A stretch of DNA of 64,000 bases, from positions 2,294,001-2,358,000 of the forward strand of contig NZ_CP036423.1 in assembly GCF_009910365.1 (NCBI RefSeq), given 5' to 3'. Below are positions 1-8,700 of the stretch, one piece after another. A model generated the notes under the pieces. It had not been told where the DNA came from and searched no databases. It saw nothing but the letters and a program-made list of their open reading frames with translations. Position 1 is the first letter of the stretch. Each line of letters opens with the position of its first letter. This DNA comes from Aequoribacter fuscus (GTDB lineage: Bacteria > Pseudomonadota > Gammaproteobacteria > Pseudomonadales > Halieaceae). Position numbers and translations under genes: made by a program.

Positions 1-42
1 CATAAACGTCAGAAAACGAGCTCTGAAAATCACTCCGCCCAG

Positions 43-810
43 CTACTTAAAACCCAACACTTTTCTAGCGACCCACTCGCGGCCAGCTTCGGGCAACCAT
101 CGATCCAGCAAGCCCCATATTTTCGACCCTGTGCCAATAACATGACTCGTCCCGCCCCGGTGGATCGCCTTTTCGATAGTTTCCGCCACGACAATAGGCT
201 CAAGCTTAGGAACGGGCGTATCGGACAAGTACATACCGGCGGCTGCACCCATCTGCGTATTAATAATCGGGGGTTTGACACAGGTGACATGAATGCCATG
301 GCGTTCCCATTCCAAGGCAAGCGCCTCAGTGAAGCCATTAACAAAAAACTTACTTGCAGAATAAATCGCCAGCGTCGGCACACCGTGAATACTGGAGACC
401 GAACATAAGTTCACGAGGGTTGATCCGGGCGTGTCACTCAACAACGGAAACGCAGCATGGGCCATGCGCATAACGCCCAAGACATTCACCTCGATCATTT
501 TATTCTGTTCTTTGAGGTCTAGCTCTTCGAAATATCCCGCCGACAACACCCCCGCGTTGTTCACCAGCACATCCATTACATCATGAGTTTGCTCAGCAAA
601 ATGCTGCAAGGCATAAGTCACTGACTCATCATCGGTCACATCGCAGACACCCCCAAAGCAGCGCCCAAACTCGGGCTGCTGCAGTACTTCTGCAATAGCT
701 TCAGAATCACGATCATACAGACCCACGCGCCAGCCCTTTTCGGCAAAGTATCGCGCAGTGGTCAAGCCGATACCCCGAGCCGCACCCGTAATCATCATCG
801 TTCTGGACAT
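43..810 (-). CDS. Short-chain dehydrogenase/reductase (SDR)
   Basis: A classical SDR oxidoreductase of 255 residues, the usual length for the family. The Rossmann dinucleotide motif TGAARGIG is at residues 8-15, the structural NNAG at 84-87, and the catalytic YSASK (Tyr150, Lys154) is preceded by a Ser cluster at 137-140. It should reduce or oxidise a carbonyl/alcohol with NAD(P)(H) in the cytosol; the substrate cannot be read from sequence. Asp33 at the end of the second strand suggests NAD preference, which is inference. It stands 37 nt downstream of the sulfotransferase-like gene's stop-side boundary on the same strand and may be cotranscribed or independent. Confidence 0.9.
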   Translation of the reverse strand: MSRTMMITGAARGIGLTTARYFAEKGWRVGLYDRDSEAIAEVLQQPEFGRCFGGVCDVTDDESVTYALQHFAEQTHDVMDVLVNNAGVLSAGYFEELDLKEQNKMIEVNVLGVMRMAHAAFPLLSDTPGSTLVNLCSVSSIHGVPTLAIYSASKFFVNGFTEALALEWERHGIHVTCVKPPIINTQMGAAAGMYLSDTPVPKLEPIVVAETIEKAIHRGGTSHVIGTGSKIWGLLDRWLPEAGREWVARKVLGFK

Positions 811-847
811 ACGCTACCCTGTTGTTATTGTTTTTTTTCGCTCATTA

Positions 848-1576
848 TCATACTCGTAAGCGACGTTCATACAAGTGCTGATAGTAGGGGCGCGCTTGAT
901 CCGCCAATCTTTGCAGCGCTGGGCTTAACTGGGGCTTCGTTCCACGAAGCTTAGCAAACCCCGTAGAGTCCCAAACAGATGCGTACCAATGCGGAGCCCA
1001 TACACCGTCGCTCTCTCGTGGCCCGGCAGGCCAACGCAGCATCCGCTCGAAAAACTCAACACCTAAGGCCGAGCACCACGCGCGCAACATTGCCTCGGGT
1101 TTGGCTAAAAACTCAGCGCTGTCGATCACCACCGGGTTCGGATCCCAATGCTGACGCACATAATCGTAAAGCTCGGATTGTTGCTTAAAACCAATATCGT
1201 TAAGCGTAGGGGTTTCGCGAACTCTAGCGTAAGAGTTCACTACCGATTCCGGATCGCGGATGAGAAAGCAATGGGTAAGATTCGACATCCACCCCCGATC
1301 GACCTCTTCAAGCACATGAAAACTCATCTGCTTTTGGTAAAAAATCTCCGCATGATTTGGGGTCTCTCCTTGGCACAAAGCAGCCACCTTGCGCCAATCG
1401 GTGCTTTGTGAGGCCATAACCTCGTCTGCGGCAGGGTGATCTAACCCAGTCTGTTTGAGGTAATAGGCGTAGAAAGGTTCGTCTACAACCTCACAGTCGT
1501 CGCGGTTTTCCCAGGCGCGCATCATAGCGGTCGAGATATTTCTGGGTCCCGACCAAACGGCGAGACGTAGCGTCAT
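848..1576 (-). CDS. Sulfotransferase-like P-loop protein
   Basis: A 242-residue protein with the layout of the P-loop sulfotransferase fold. A phosphosulfate-binding-like loop, WSGPRNISTA, is at residues 8-17 and a second nucleotide-contact segment with an IRDPESVVNSY pattern at about 106-116. If active it would move sulfate from PAPS to an acceptor, but the acceptor is unknown and no biochemistry can be inferred. Its ATG overlaps the stop of the class IV aminotransferase gene by 4 nt (ATGA), so the two are translationally coupled. From memory, some eukaryotic proteins carry both an aminotransferase IV and a sulfotransferase-like domain, which makes a functional partnership plausible. Confidence 0.75.
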   Translation of the reverse strand: MTLRLAVWSGPRNISTAMMRAWENRDDCEVVDEPFYAYYLKQTGLDHPAADEVMASQSTDWRKVAALCQGETPNHAEIFYQKQMSFHVLEEVDRGWMSNLTHCFLIRDPESVVNSYARVRETPTLNDIGFKQQSELYDYVRQHWDPNPVVIDSAEFLAKPEAMLRAWCSALGVEFFERMLRWPAGPRESDGVWAPHWYASVWDSTGFAKLRGTKPQLSPALQRLADQARPYYQHLYERRLRV

Positions 1577-2484
1577 GCTATAGATTCCCGGTCAATCATC
1601 TCTAGGTAAGCCAATTGCAGACGCTGTACCATGGCACCGCGTTCACCTGAACCGATGGTGCGTCCATCGACTTCTCGTACGGGACACAAGCCGGCAAAGG
1701 TGCCCGTCACAAAGGCCTCATCGGCGCCGTAGACATCGGTCAGACTAAAGTTTTTTTGATAAACCGGAATATCTAATTCGCGACATAAGCGGATCACATT
1801 GCCTCGTGTGATTCCCCCGAGGCAGAAGTCTCCCGATGAGGTCCAAACTTCACCCTTTCGTACAATGAAAAAGTGGGTCGAATTGCAGGTCGCAACGAAA
1901 CCATGTGGGTCGAGCATCAAGGCCTCATCTGCACCGGCTTTAGCGGCCTGGATGCAAGCGGTAATACAGTTGATCTTAGAGTGTGAATTGAGCTTTTGAT
2001 CTTGCACATCGGGGTAGCCGCGCCGCACATGCACGGTGAATAAACGGATGCCGCGCTCAGACGTTTCTGGCAAAGCCTCCTTATACTCGGGGATAATCAC
2101 AATGGTCGCGGGCGAAATTGTCACCCTGGGATCTTGGTACGGGGTGGCTTTAATGCCACGCGTAACCATCAAACGGATATGCACGCCTTCCTGCATACTA
2201 TTGGCATTTAAGGTATCGTATAGCCTCTGAGTGAGCTGTTCTCGGCTCACTCCAACATCCATATCCAGCGCTTTAGCGCCCTCGTACAGTCGATCTAAAT
2301 GCTCATTCAGAAAAGCAATTTTACCTTTGTGTACACGCAAGCCCTCCCAGACACCATCACCTAGGATAAATCCTGAATCAAACACCGACACCACGGCTTT
2401 CTGTCTGGGAAAAAGCTCGCCATTAATGTTGATTAAAATATCGAGGTTGCGAGGATCGTCGATGTAATCATGCGTTCCCTTCAC
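1573..2484 (-). CDS. Class IV PLP-dependent aminotransferase
   Basis: A fold-type IV aminotransferase of 303 residues, in the family of D-amino-acid transaminase, branched-chain aminotransferase and aminodeoxychorismate lyase. The N-terminal VFDSGFILGDGVWEGLR region (about residues 34-50) and the PLP lysine, best placed at Lys164 in DQKLNS, fit the family, as does the C-terminal GGITRGNV phosphate-binding segment. Substrate is undetermined. The start is GTG with a GGGAGAT ribosome site 8 nt upstream; it lies inside the 3' end of the upstream NAD(P)-binding gene (17 nt overlap). The stop overlaps the sulfotransferase-like start, so three genes form one coupled unit. Confidence 0.85.
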   Translation of the reverse strand: MKGTHDYIDDPRNLDILININGELFPRQKAVVSVFDSGFILGDGVWEGLRVHKGKIAFLNEHLDRLYEGAKALDMDVGVSREQLTQRLYDTLNANSMQEGVHIRLMVTRGIKATPYQDPRVTISPATIVIIPEYKEALPETSERGIRLFTVHVRRGYPDVQDQKLNSHSKINCITACIQAAKAGADEALMLDPHGFVATCNSTHFFIVRKGEVWTSSGDFCLGGITRGNVIRLCRELDIPVYQKNFSLTDVYGADEAFVTGTFAGLCPVREVDGRTIGSGERGAMVQRLQLAYLEMIDRESIA

Positions 2485-3151
2485 GTAGTGGATCTCCCTG
2501 TGGCAATACCGATTGGATGTCGTCTAGCACATACTCTGACGCAGGCGCTTCAATTTGGGTAGCGATAATTGCAATAGCAAGCGCGAGTTCCGTTGCATTG
2601 ATCGGTCGATACCGATGTAAAACGGGCAACCTGCATAGCGGTGTCAGTAAGCGGTCGCCTAGCCGCTCCCCTATACGTTTGTCTTCTCTGTGAGCTCTTA
2701 TCAGAGAAGGCTTGATCAGTACGGTAGTTTCGAAACCTAATGTTTTCACAGCCTCGTCAAGCTCGCCTTTCATGCGCAAATAAAATCCGTTGGCGCCAGG
2801 CGACGAACCGGGAGACGAAATAACAAAAACTCGCTTCGCTCCAGACTCTCGCGCGTAGCGAGCAAACGCGTATTGGTAGTCAAAATCTACTTTATACTGC
2901 GCGGCTTTGGAGCCGGCTATTCGCAGCGTCGTACCCAAGCAGAGAAAAATATCATCAGCCTGAATTAGGCTCGACCATGTCTCCGGCCGATCGAAGTCGA
3001 TGAGATGTTCCTCCACTAAGTGACTCTGTGGGTAGACGCGTTTGCGCCCAAAGGCTTGCACACAGTCATAGACACCGGAGTCGCATAGGTTGACCAACAA
3101 ATGCTGCCCCGTAGCGCCTGTCGCACCAATCAACGCCGCTTTCTTACCCAT
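2468..3151 (-). CDS. TIP30-like NAD(P)-binding oxidoreductase
   Basis: An atypical SDR of about 227 residues. The N-terminal GATGATG nucleotide-binding motif follows the first strand, and the mid region (FDYQYAFARYA, then VISSPGSSP and YLRMKGELD) matches the pattern of the TIP30/HTATIP2-like group, where Tyr and Lys of YLRMK fill the SDR catalytic positions. I chose the ATG at 3151, 5 nt after an AGGTGG ribosome site, over an in-frame GTG 9 nt upstream. It is the first gene of the coupled trio with the aminotransferase and the sulfotransferase-like protein. Specific reaction unknown. Confidence 0.8.
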   Translation of the reverse strand: MGKKAALIGATGATGQHLLVNLCDSGVYDCVQAFGRKRVYPQSHLVEEHLIDFDRPETWSSLIQADDIFLCLGTTLRIAGSKAAQYKVDFDYQYAFARYARESGAKRVFVISSPGSSPGANGFYLRMKGELDEAVKTLGFETTVLIKPSLIRAHREDKRIGERLGDRLLTPLCRLPVLHRYRPINATELALAIAIIATQIEAPASEYVLDDIQSVLPQGDPLREGNA

Positions 3152-3170
3152 AAATTCCACCTGTTTGAAT

Positions 3171-3187
3171 TACTCACTAATACTCAC
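3171..3187. repeat. Direct heptamer repeat before the TonB-dependent receptor gene
   Basis: TACTCAC occurs twice with a 10-nt period (3171-3177 and 3181-3187), one helical turn apart, in the 183-nt intergenic region between the divergent NAD(P)-binding gene and the receptor gene. This is a possible regulator half-site pair. No regulator is identified, and chance occurrence is possible. Confidence 0.25.
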
Positions 3188-3269
3188 ATAAAATAGAGCA
3201 AATTTGCGAAATCTTACCATCAGAACGCGTTCCATCCGTCTGGATTTAATCCCTCTGAGGGTAGACAAT

Positions 3270-3279
3270 CTAGCGCTAG
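3270..3279. promoter_or_regulatory. Perfect 10-bp palindrome upstream of receptor gene
   Basis: CTAGCGCTAG is a perfect palindrome about 55 nt upstream of the receptor ATG. It could be an operator, but it has no recognised consensus. No convincing -35/-10 pair is visible next to it. Confidence 0.2.
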
Positions 3280-3334
3280 CAATGAAGACTAGTGTACAGA
3301 ATAACCACCGCGGGCAAACACAAAGGATACGACC

Positions 3335-5554
3335 ATGAAGAAAAGCTTGATTTCAACCTCTATTGCATTGCTGGCAGGCACCATCGCGCTACCGAGCTTT
3401 GCACAACTTGAAGAAGTAATTGTCACGGCGCAAAAGCGTGAGCAATCTCTCGCTGATGTCCCTGTCAGTATCACTGCTATTACACGCGATACCATCGAAA
3501 CCTTAGGTATTGCCAACGCACAAGATATTGGTGCCCTAACACCCAACTTACAAATTTCGGATACGCCCGGAAACTCGAATGGCTTGACCGTTAACATTCG
3601 CGGTTCTGTCACTATCAACCCAGCCCTGACCCTAGAAGCGACGGTGGGTTTGTACGTTGATGGTGTATACGTGGGTAAGAACACCGGTGGTATTTTTGAC
3701 GTTATGGATTTAGAACGCGTCGAAGTACTGCGTGGCCCTCAAGGTACCCTGTACGGCAAAAACACCTTAGGGGGCGCCATAAACTTCGTATCTCGCCGCC
3801 CGTCGGAAGAACTCAGCGGTGACATAAAAGTCGGCGCAGGCGAGTTATCGCGACGCGCTGTGCGCATTCGCGCTGACATCCCCATTTCGGACAGCATCCG
3901 CACCTCGTTTGGCTACGCACAAGAAAAACGTGACGGCGTGGTTAAAAATATCGACTTTAGCAATGTCATTACCGGTGCAAACCCGCCCAGCACGGCTGAC
4001 TTTGGCAACATCGACAAACAATCGTTCCGCTTTGCGATCGATGCAGATTTAAGCGATAGCTTAAATGCTTACTATAGCTACGACAGCTTTGAAACTGATC
4101 AGAACCCGCGCTTCTTCCAAATGACTCGAATCGTTCCCGTACCAGGATTAACGGACGGTATTATTGGCTGGGATAGCCCCAATCGATTCGATGAGGGTAG
4201 CCTCGATGGCGCGGGTGCCGACGACGTTGAGGTCTCAGGACACGCACTCACATTGACCTACACGACCGACGACTACACGATTAGATCAATTACCGGTAGC
4301 CGCTCTATCGAAACTTACGATGTACTCGACTGGGATGCCACACCATTTCACTTACTGCAGACCTCTCGTGATGTCGAATACGATAGCTTTAGTCAGGAGC
4401 TACAATTCCTGCGCAGCAGCGACAACCTGAATTACGTGGCGGGTATTTACTATTTCACCGAAGATGGACGCACTATCAACCCCCTAGACCTGCCGCTTTA
4501 CGGCTCTCCCTTGCTAGCGACTGAATACGGCTTGGACAACACCAGTTGGGCGGTGTTTACCCAAGTAGATTACACCCCAGAGTCTATGTCGGATTTGACG
4601 GTGACCATAGGTGCTCGATACTCAGAAGAAGACAAAGAGGTTTATCGCTCTTTCGGTATTCCTGCTTTCGGATTAACTATCCTAGACAACTTTAAGCCGG
4701 CCAAAGAGAGCTACGATAACTTCTCACCTTCAATCGCACTCAACTATTCGGTATCAGACGAACTAAACGTTTACGGTCGTGTTGCGAGAGGTTGGAAAGC
4801 GGGCGTATTCAATGCCGAGTCGAACAACCCCGTAGAGCTTTCGACTCCCCTCAACGAAGAAACGGTAACGTCTTACGAAGCGGGCTTCAAATTCCGCAAT
4901 GCGTCGGGCAACCTCACCCTTAACGCTGCGGTGTTTATGAATGACATCCAAGACATGCAGATCTCGCGTTTTAATCAGCAAGAAGCGGCCAGCGTATTCT
5001 CCAATGCAGGTGCGGCAACCATTACGGGTGCTGAAATCGAATTCGCCTACGCCCTAACCGAAAGCACAACCTTTGGCTTGAACGTTGGTATACTGGATGC
5101 AGAGTACGATGAGTACATCGATGAATGCCGCCTCGACGCCAACTTCGCAAACCCTTGCCCTGCGGGCGTAGCGCCGGGTGCATTGTTTGATGCGAAAAAC
5201 ATCAACAGTTTCCCTTATACACCCGAACTCACTTACAACGCGTTCTTGCAACATGGCATGCAGCTCGCTGGCGGCACGCTGACAGCACGCTTAGACTACG
5301 CATACACCGATGACTTCTCGATCTTCCCCGATCCCTACAACACGGTAAACACCAATATCGATTCTTACGGATTGTTGAATGCCCGCTTGGACTGGGAAGG
5401 TGAAATCGGTTCGCAAGACGTCCGTATTGGCGTTTGGAGCAAGAACCTAACTGACGAAGAATATCGCATGAATGGTATTGAATGGGGCTTACTCACGACC
5501 ATGCAATACGGCGACCCAGAACTTTGGGGCATTGACGTCACCGTTTCGTTCTAA
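3335..5554 (+). CDS. TonB-dependent outer-membrane receptor
   Basis: A 739-residue TonB-dependent receptor for active uptake of a scarce solute across the outer membrane. It has a Sec signal peptide (about residues 1-23, ending PSFA), a TonB box LEEVIVTA at about 25-32, a plug domain with the ERVEVLRGPQGTLYG signature near residue 130, and a beta-barrel ending in the expected terminal Phe (VTVSF). The start is preceded by AAAGGA. A strong terminator follows, so it is probably monocistronic. No TonB, ExbBD or ABC genes are adjacent, so the ligand is unknown. The neighbouring hydrolase and flavin oxidoreductase would fit an organic substrate, but that is only a guess. Confidence 0.92.
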   Translation: MKKSLISTSIALLAGTIALPSFAQLEEVIVTAQKREQSLADVPVSITAITRDTIETLGIANAQDIGALTPNLQISDTPGNSNGLTVNIRGSVTINPALTLEATVGLYVDGVYVGKNTGGIFDVMDLERVEVLRGPQGTLYGKNTLGGAINFVSRRPSEELSGDIKVGAGELSRRAVRIRADIPISDSIRTSFGYAQEKRDGVVKNIDFSNVITGANPPSTADFGNIDKQSFRFAIDADLSDSLNAYYSYDSFETDQNPRFFQMTRIVPVPGLTDGIIGWDSPNRFDEGSLDGAGADDVEVSGHALTLTYTTDDYTIRSITGSRSIETYDVLDWDATPFHLLQTSRDVEYDSFSQELQFLRSSDNLNYVAGIYYFTEDGRTINPLDLPLYGSPLLATEYGLDNTSWAVFTQVDYTPESMSDLTVTIGARYSEEDKEVYRSFGIPAFGLTILDNFKPAKESYDNFSPSIALNYSVSDELNVYGRVARGWKAGVFNAESNNPVELSTPLNEETVTSYEAGFKFRNASGNLTLNAAVFMNDIQDMQISRFNQQEAASVFSNAGAATITGAEIEFAYALTESTTFGLNVGILDAEYDEYIDECRLDANFANPCPAGVAPGALFDAKNINSFPYTPELTYNAFLQHGMQLAGGTLTARLDYAYTDDFSIFPDPYNTVNTNIDSYGLLNARLDWEGEIGSQDVRIGVWSKNLTDEEYRMNGIEWGLLTTMQYGDPELWGIDVTVSF

Positions 5555-5571
5555 GGGGACCTAAAAATCAT

Positions 5572-5606
5572 AACCCCGGCGTCGGCTATCGGCTCCGGGG
5601 TTTTTT
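5572..5606 (+). terminator. Rho-independent terminator of the receptor gene
   Basis: AACCCCGG (5572-5579) pairs perfectly with CCGGGGTT (5595-5602) across a 15-nt loop and runs into a T tract (5601-5606). It begins 17 nt after the receptor stop codon. The small hydrolase gene starts 13 nt beyond, so that gene probably has its own promoter or relies on read-through. Confidence 0.88.
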
Positions 5607-5618
5607 ATTGATATCGAT

Positions 5619-6170
5619 ATGAAAATTTTATACCTAAGCGGACGCGGCGGCGAGCTTGACCAAGGCCTCGGTCGCCACCTGCAATCTCGCGCTACCGAGT
5701 TCGGCGGTGTCGCCTTCAACGATGCAACCCTCTCACACAGTTTCGGCGGTCAGATCACAGCAGTGCAGCAACTGCTTCACGATAGTGCTTGCGACAATAC
5801 TTACCTAATCGCCAATTCCTATGGCTGCTATGTGCTCCTGCATGCATTGATTGATCAACCTTTGATGACCACGACAAAAGTGCTGCTACTGTCACCCTTG
5901 CTTGGGCGCACACACTTACGTGCCCAAGGTTTTAGCTCGCGGCCACCGCGCCTTAAGCGCTTAGACGCTGCCCTCAATCAGGGGCTGATCATAAAGCCAC
6001 ACTACCTAGCTTTGATCGCCGGCGTAGATGACCCTATTTGTGAGCCAGCAGAGCTACAAAACATCGCGGGGCTCTTGCAAGCAGATCGCTGGAAGATTCT
6101 ACCGAAACAGGGTCATATGATAGACCACGATGTCATGAACACCGTGCTGACTGAGTTCTTCGCCACGTAA
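5619..6170 (+). CDS. Small alpha/beta hydrolase
   Basis: A compact alpha/beta-hydrolase of 183 residues, the size of the RBBP9/YdeN-like group. The nucleophile elbow is ANSYG with Ser67; likely acid and base are Asp137 or Asp138 (VDDP) and His166 (KQGHM). It has no signal peptide, so it should be cytosolic. Natural substrate unknown; an esterase-type activity is the safest call. It directly follows the receptor terminator on the same strand and converges on the flavin oxidoreductase gene, with a 48-nt gap that holds no obvious terminator. Confidence 0.8.
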   Translation: MKILYLSGRGGELDQGLGRHLQSRATEFGGVAFNDATLSHSFGGQITAVQQLLHDSACDNTYLIANSYGCYVLLHALIDQPLMTTTKVLLLSPLLGRTHLRAQGFSSRPPRLKRLDAALNQGLIIKPHYLALIAGVDDPICEPAELQNIAGLLQADRWKILPKQGHMIDHDVMNTVLTEFFAT

Positions 6171-6218
6171 CAAGCAACTCAATAAAGCAATACCAAACGA
6201 ATGCGCGACAGCAAGACT

Positions 6219-7508
6219 TCAGCTCGATCTGACCCCCAACCACGCCTTGGCGCGCGCCGTTTGCGTTTTGGTCGCCTTCATAACCGACAAGTCATTCGCC
6301 GCCTTTCCGTGCTCACCAATTAAAGCAATCTGCTCGTAATACCAATATTGGGTCGCGAAAGCACCGATGGTTCTAAACAGTTTTAGGTGATTCAGAAAGC
6401 CGAGCCAAGCAGGTAGCAATGACAGCTGTTTTTCATAGCGCGGCAACTCTACTTCGCCGGCCAATAAACGTTTAGGAGCGTCAGTCATTACACACATCGG
6501 CCGACCAATACCAATAACATCTGCACCACCTTCATTCAGCGCTTCTTCCATAGCATCGCGTCGACGTAGCCCTCCAGTCACCATCAGAGGCACTGTTAAT
6601 GTCTCACGCATGGCTTTAGTGAAGTCGACGAAGTACGCTTCGCGAGCTAATGTAGACGCCGCGACTGCTTGCTCCTCGACCGGTTCGACACCTTCCAAAT
6701 CGAGCAACTTGGGTTGTTCATACGTACCTCCCGATACCTCAATCAAATCAATGCCCGCCTCTTGCAGCCAGGTGGCGACTTGTAGACTCTCGTTGAAATC
6801 GAAGCCGCCTTTTTGAAAGTCGGCACTGTTGAGCTTAACGGCAACTGGAAAATCAGCTCCTACAATCTCACGTACTGCATGATAGACTTCAAGCAATAAG
6901 CGAGCCCGATTCTCGAGCGAACCTCCATATTGGTCCTCACGCTGATTACTCCTGGGGCTTAAAAATTGAGACAGCAGATAGCCGTGCGCGGCGTGCAGTT
7001 GCACTCCAGTAAAACCGGCCTCTTTGAGTGTGGCCGCGCAGTGTGCAAAGCCTTGAATAATGTTGGCGATCTCGGCCTCTGTTAACGCCTCGGGCTCACC
7101 GAATTGACCGCCCGGCAAGCCCAATTTTACCGCCGATGGTGCCTTGGGGTGAGCATTCACAATCTTCTGCGTTTGACGTCCCGCATGGCTAATTTGCGCC
7201 CAAAACTGATTACCATTTCGGGTAGCCGCCTTTGCCCATGACGCTAACGCATCGCGCTTTTTATCAGACAGCTGACGATCGACGATAACATTCCCTGGAC
7301 GCTCTAGATGATCGCGATCGATAATCACATTCCCAGACAACAGTAACCCCGCACCACCGTCAGACCATATACCGTAAAGATTTTCGAGAGCTGGCGTCGC
7401 GCAACCATCGGGAGCAGCTAAACCCTCTGTCATAGCCGCTTTACAAATTCTATTGGGTAGCGATACGCCGCAGGGCAACACTAAAGGATCACTCAAAGAG
7501 ATAGACAT
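6219..7508 (-). CDS. NADH:flavin oxidoreductase, Old Yellow Enzyme family
   Basis: A 429-residue FMN-dependent TIM-barrel ene-reductase. Family marks include QISHAGRQ (105-112), the substrate-binding pair His172/His175 in QLHAAHGYLLSQF, the SPRSNQREDQYGGS segment and a late GIGRP phosphate-binding motif. It lacks the extra FAD/4Fe-4S domains of 2,4-dienoyl-CoA reductase, so it is the short, single-domain type, with about 60 extra C-terminal residues. It probably reduces activated C=C bonds with NAD(P)H; physiological substrate not predictable. It is transcribed divergently from the haem protein gene at 7649. Confidence 0.9.
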   Translation of the reverse strand: MSISLSDPLVLPCGVSLPNRICKAAMTEGLAAPDGCATPALENLYGIWSDGGAGLLLSGNVIIDRDHLERPGNVIVDRQLSDKKRDALASWAKAATRNGNQFWAQISHAGRQTQKIVNAHPKAPSAVKLGLPGGQFGEPEALTEAEIANIIQGFAHCAATLKEAGFTGVQLHAAHGYLLSQFLSPRSNQREDQYGGSLENRARLLLEVYHAVREIVGADFPVAVKLNSADFQKGGFDFNESLQVATWLQEAGIDLIEVSGGTYEQPKLLDLEGVEPVEEQAVAASTLAREAYFVDFTKAMRETLTVPLMVTGGLRRRDAMEEALNEGGADVIGIGRPMCVMTDAPKRLLAGEVELPRYEKQLSLLPAWLGFLNHLKLFRTIGAFATQYWYYEQIALIGEHGKAANDLSVMKATKTQTARAKAWLGVRSS

Positions 7509-7648
7509 AGACTTACCTTCGTTTACTTGTTATTCGGGTTGTTAAGATGTTCGCATCGCTTGGTATTCACCAGCGGGTTGATCTTCGTCAGAGATCTTTT
7601 ACCATGCTCACGTTAAGATGGCACGAGCACGCTCACAAGGGTCTATTT

Positions 7649-8230
7649 ATGACAAGGTTAACACTCGCGCGCACCGTATTGGCGATTTGGGTCTTTGGCC
7701 TCACGACGCTGGATGTCTCGGCTGGGCAGGACGAAGCTCAAAAAGCCCTGACAGAAGAGGCGAGGCAATTGGTCGCTCGCTTTGCAGGCCAATTAAAGCC
7801 ACAACTCAAGCAGGCGCTGCAATCCGGCGGACCGTCCGCAGCAATCAGCGTATGCGCTGAGGTCGCGCCAGCAATCGCCGAAAGCTTAAGTCTCGAGAGC
7901 GGCTGGAGTATTCGACGAGCCAGCGATAAGAACCGTAACCCGGCTGCCGTACCCGACAGCTGGGAGCAAACTCGTATCGATGCATTTAAGGCAGAAGTGC
8001 TTGCGAATGAAACGCTGGGCTTAGAATATTCAGAACAAACCGAAGAAGGCTTTCGTTACGCCAAGGCGCAGTTGACTGAGAGTCTTTGCTTGATGTGCCA
8101 CGGTACACAATTAGCCGATAGTACCCTAAAAGCACTGGGCGCGTTCTACCCCAACGATCGCGCGCAAGGCTACGAGCTAGGTGAAGTTCGCGGCATTTTT
8201 AGCTTGGTGAAACCTGCGAAAGACCAGTAA
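7649..8230 (+). CDS. Periplasmic DUF3365-type single-haem protein
   Basis: A 193-residue exported protein with one c-type haem motif, CLMCH, at residues 147-151. The layout (signal peptide, helical region, late CxxCH followed by a short tail with ARGIFS-like GEVRGIFSL) matches the DUF3365/Tll0287-like family, whose members resemble haem-binding sensor domains. The ATG at 7649 has AAGG 8 nt upstream and gives a clean signal peptide ending near SAG; an in-frame ATG at 7547 would put 34 charged residues before it. Function is unknown: electron transfer, or redox/ligand sensing. It converges with the MOSC gene, 10 nt away. Confidence 0.8.
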   Translation: MTRLTLARTVLAIWVFGLTTLDVSAGQDEAQKALTEEARQLVARFAGQLKPQLKQALQSGGPSAAISVCAEVAPAIAESLSLESGWSIRRASDKNRNPAAVPDSWEQTRIDAFKAEVLANETLGLEYSEQTEEGFRYAKAQLTESLCLMCHGTQLADSTLKALGAFYPNDRAQGYELGEVRGIFSLVKPAKDQ

Positions 8231-8240
8231 TACGAGGACC

Positions 8241-8693
8241 TTATGCGTCGAGCCAATAAACTGGATCGCCAAGCCTCACAATGGCGCCTAGCTCGACGCG
8301 GCAGCAGACTCCCCCACGCCAATTTGACGCTAGGGCGGTTCGCAAACCCTGAGCGGCGGCATCCATCCGATGACAGGGGTCGCATTCATACGATACTCGC
8401 AGGCGAGCCTCCCCAACCGCCAGCACCCTCCCCACATCTTGTGGTCCGAACGTAATACTATCGACTAAGAGATTGGCGCGACGGGTGGTCCAGTCAAGAT
8501 CACGCCCTACCGCGGCGCAGGCTTGCTGCCACTGAATGGCACTCAGAACCGTTATTTGGCGACGCCCTGGTTTGCCGCGGCAATCGCCCGACAAACCGTG
8601 CTCAATGCTAAGCACACCTTGACGAAGTGGTTCCATCAAAGCTCTCGGGCGGACTCGACGCGCTATGCCTGAAACTTGAGCTAATGCGTTCAC
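8241..8693 (-). CDS. MOSC domain protein
   Basis: A stand-alone MOSC (molybdenum cofactor sulfurase C-terminal) domain of about 150 residues. Supporting features are GLSGD then GRRQITVL near the N terminus, RRANLLVDS, the conserved Cys in CDPCHRM, and WRGGVCCRV followed by LGDPV at the end. MOSC proteins bind molybdenum cofactor or handle sulfur; the single protein's substrate is unknown. I placed the start at a GTG (8693), 8 nt after the DHH gene's stop, since the family's N terminus (VSGIARR...) begins there; a longer reading frame extends into the DHH gene but adds nothing family-like. The weak ribosome site suggests coupling to the DHH gene. Confidence 0.75.
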   Translation of the reverse strand: MNALAQVSGIARRVRPRALMEPLRQGVLSIEHGLSGDCRGKPGRRQITVLSAIQWQQACAAVGRDLDWTTRRANLLVDSITFGPQDVGRVLAVGEARLRVSYECDPCHRMDAAAQGLRTALASNWRGGVCCRVELGAIVRLGDPVYWLDA

Positions 8694-8700
8694 AGATCGA

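Noticed and set aside
1-42. A minus-strand ATG at positions 3-1, possibly the start of a gene leaving the window
   Set aside because: Only the start codon would be inside the window and there is no clear ribosome site; nothing can be supported.
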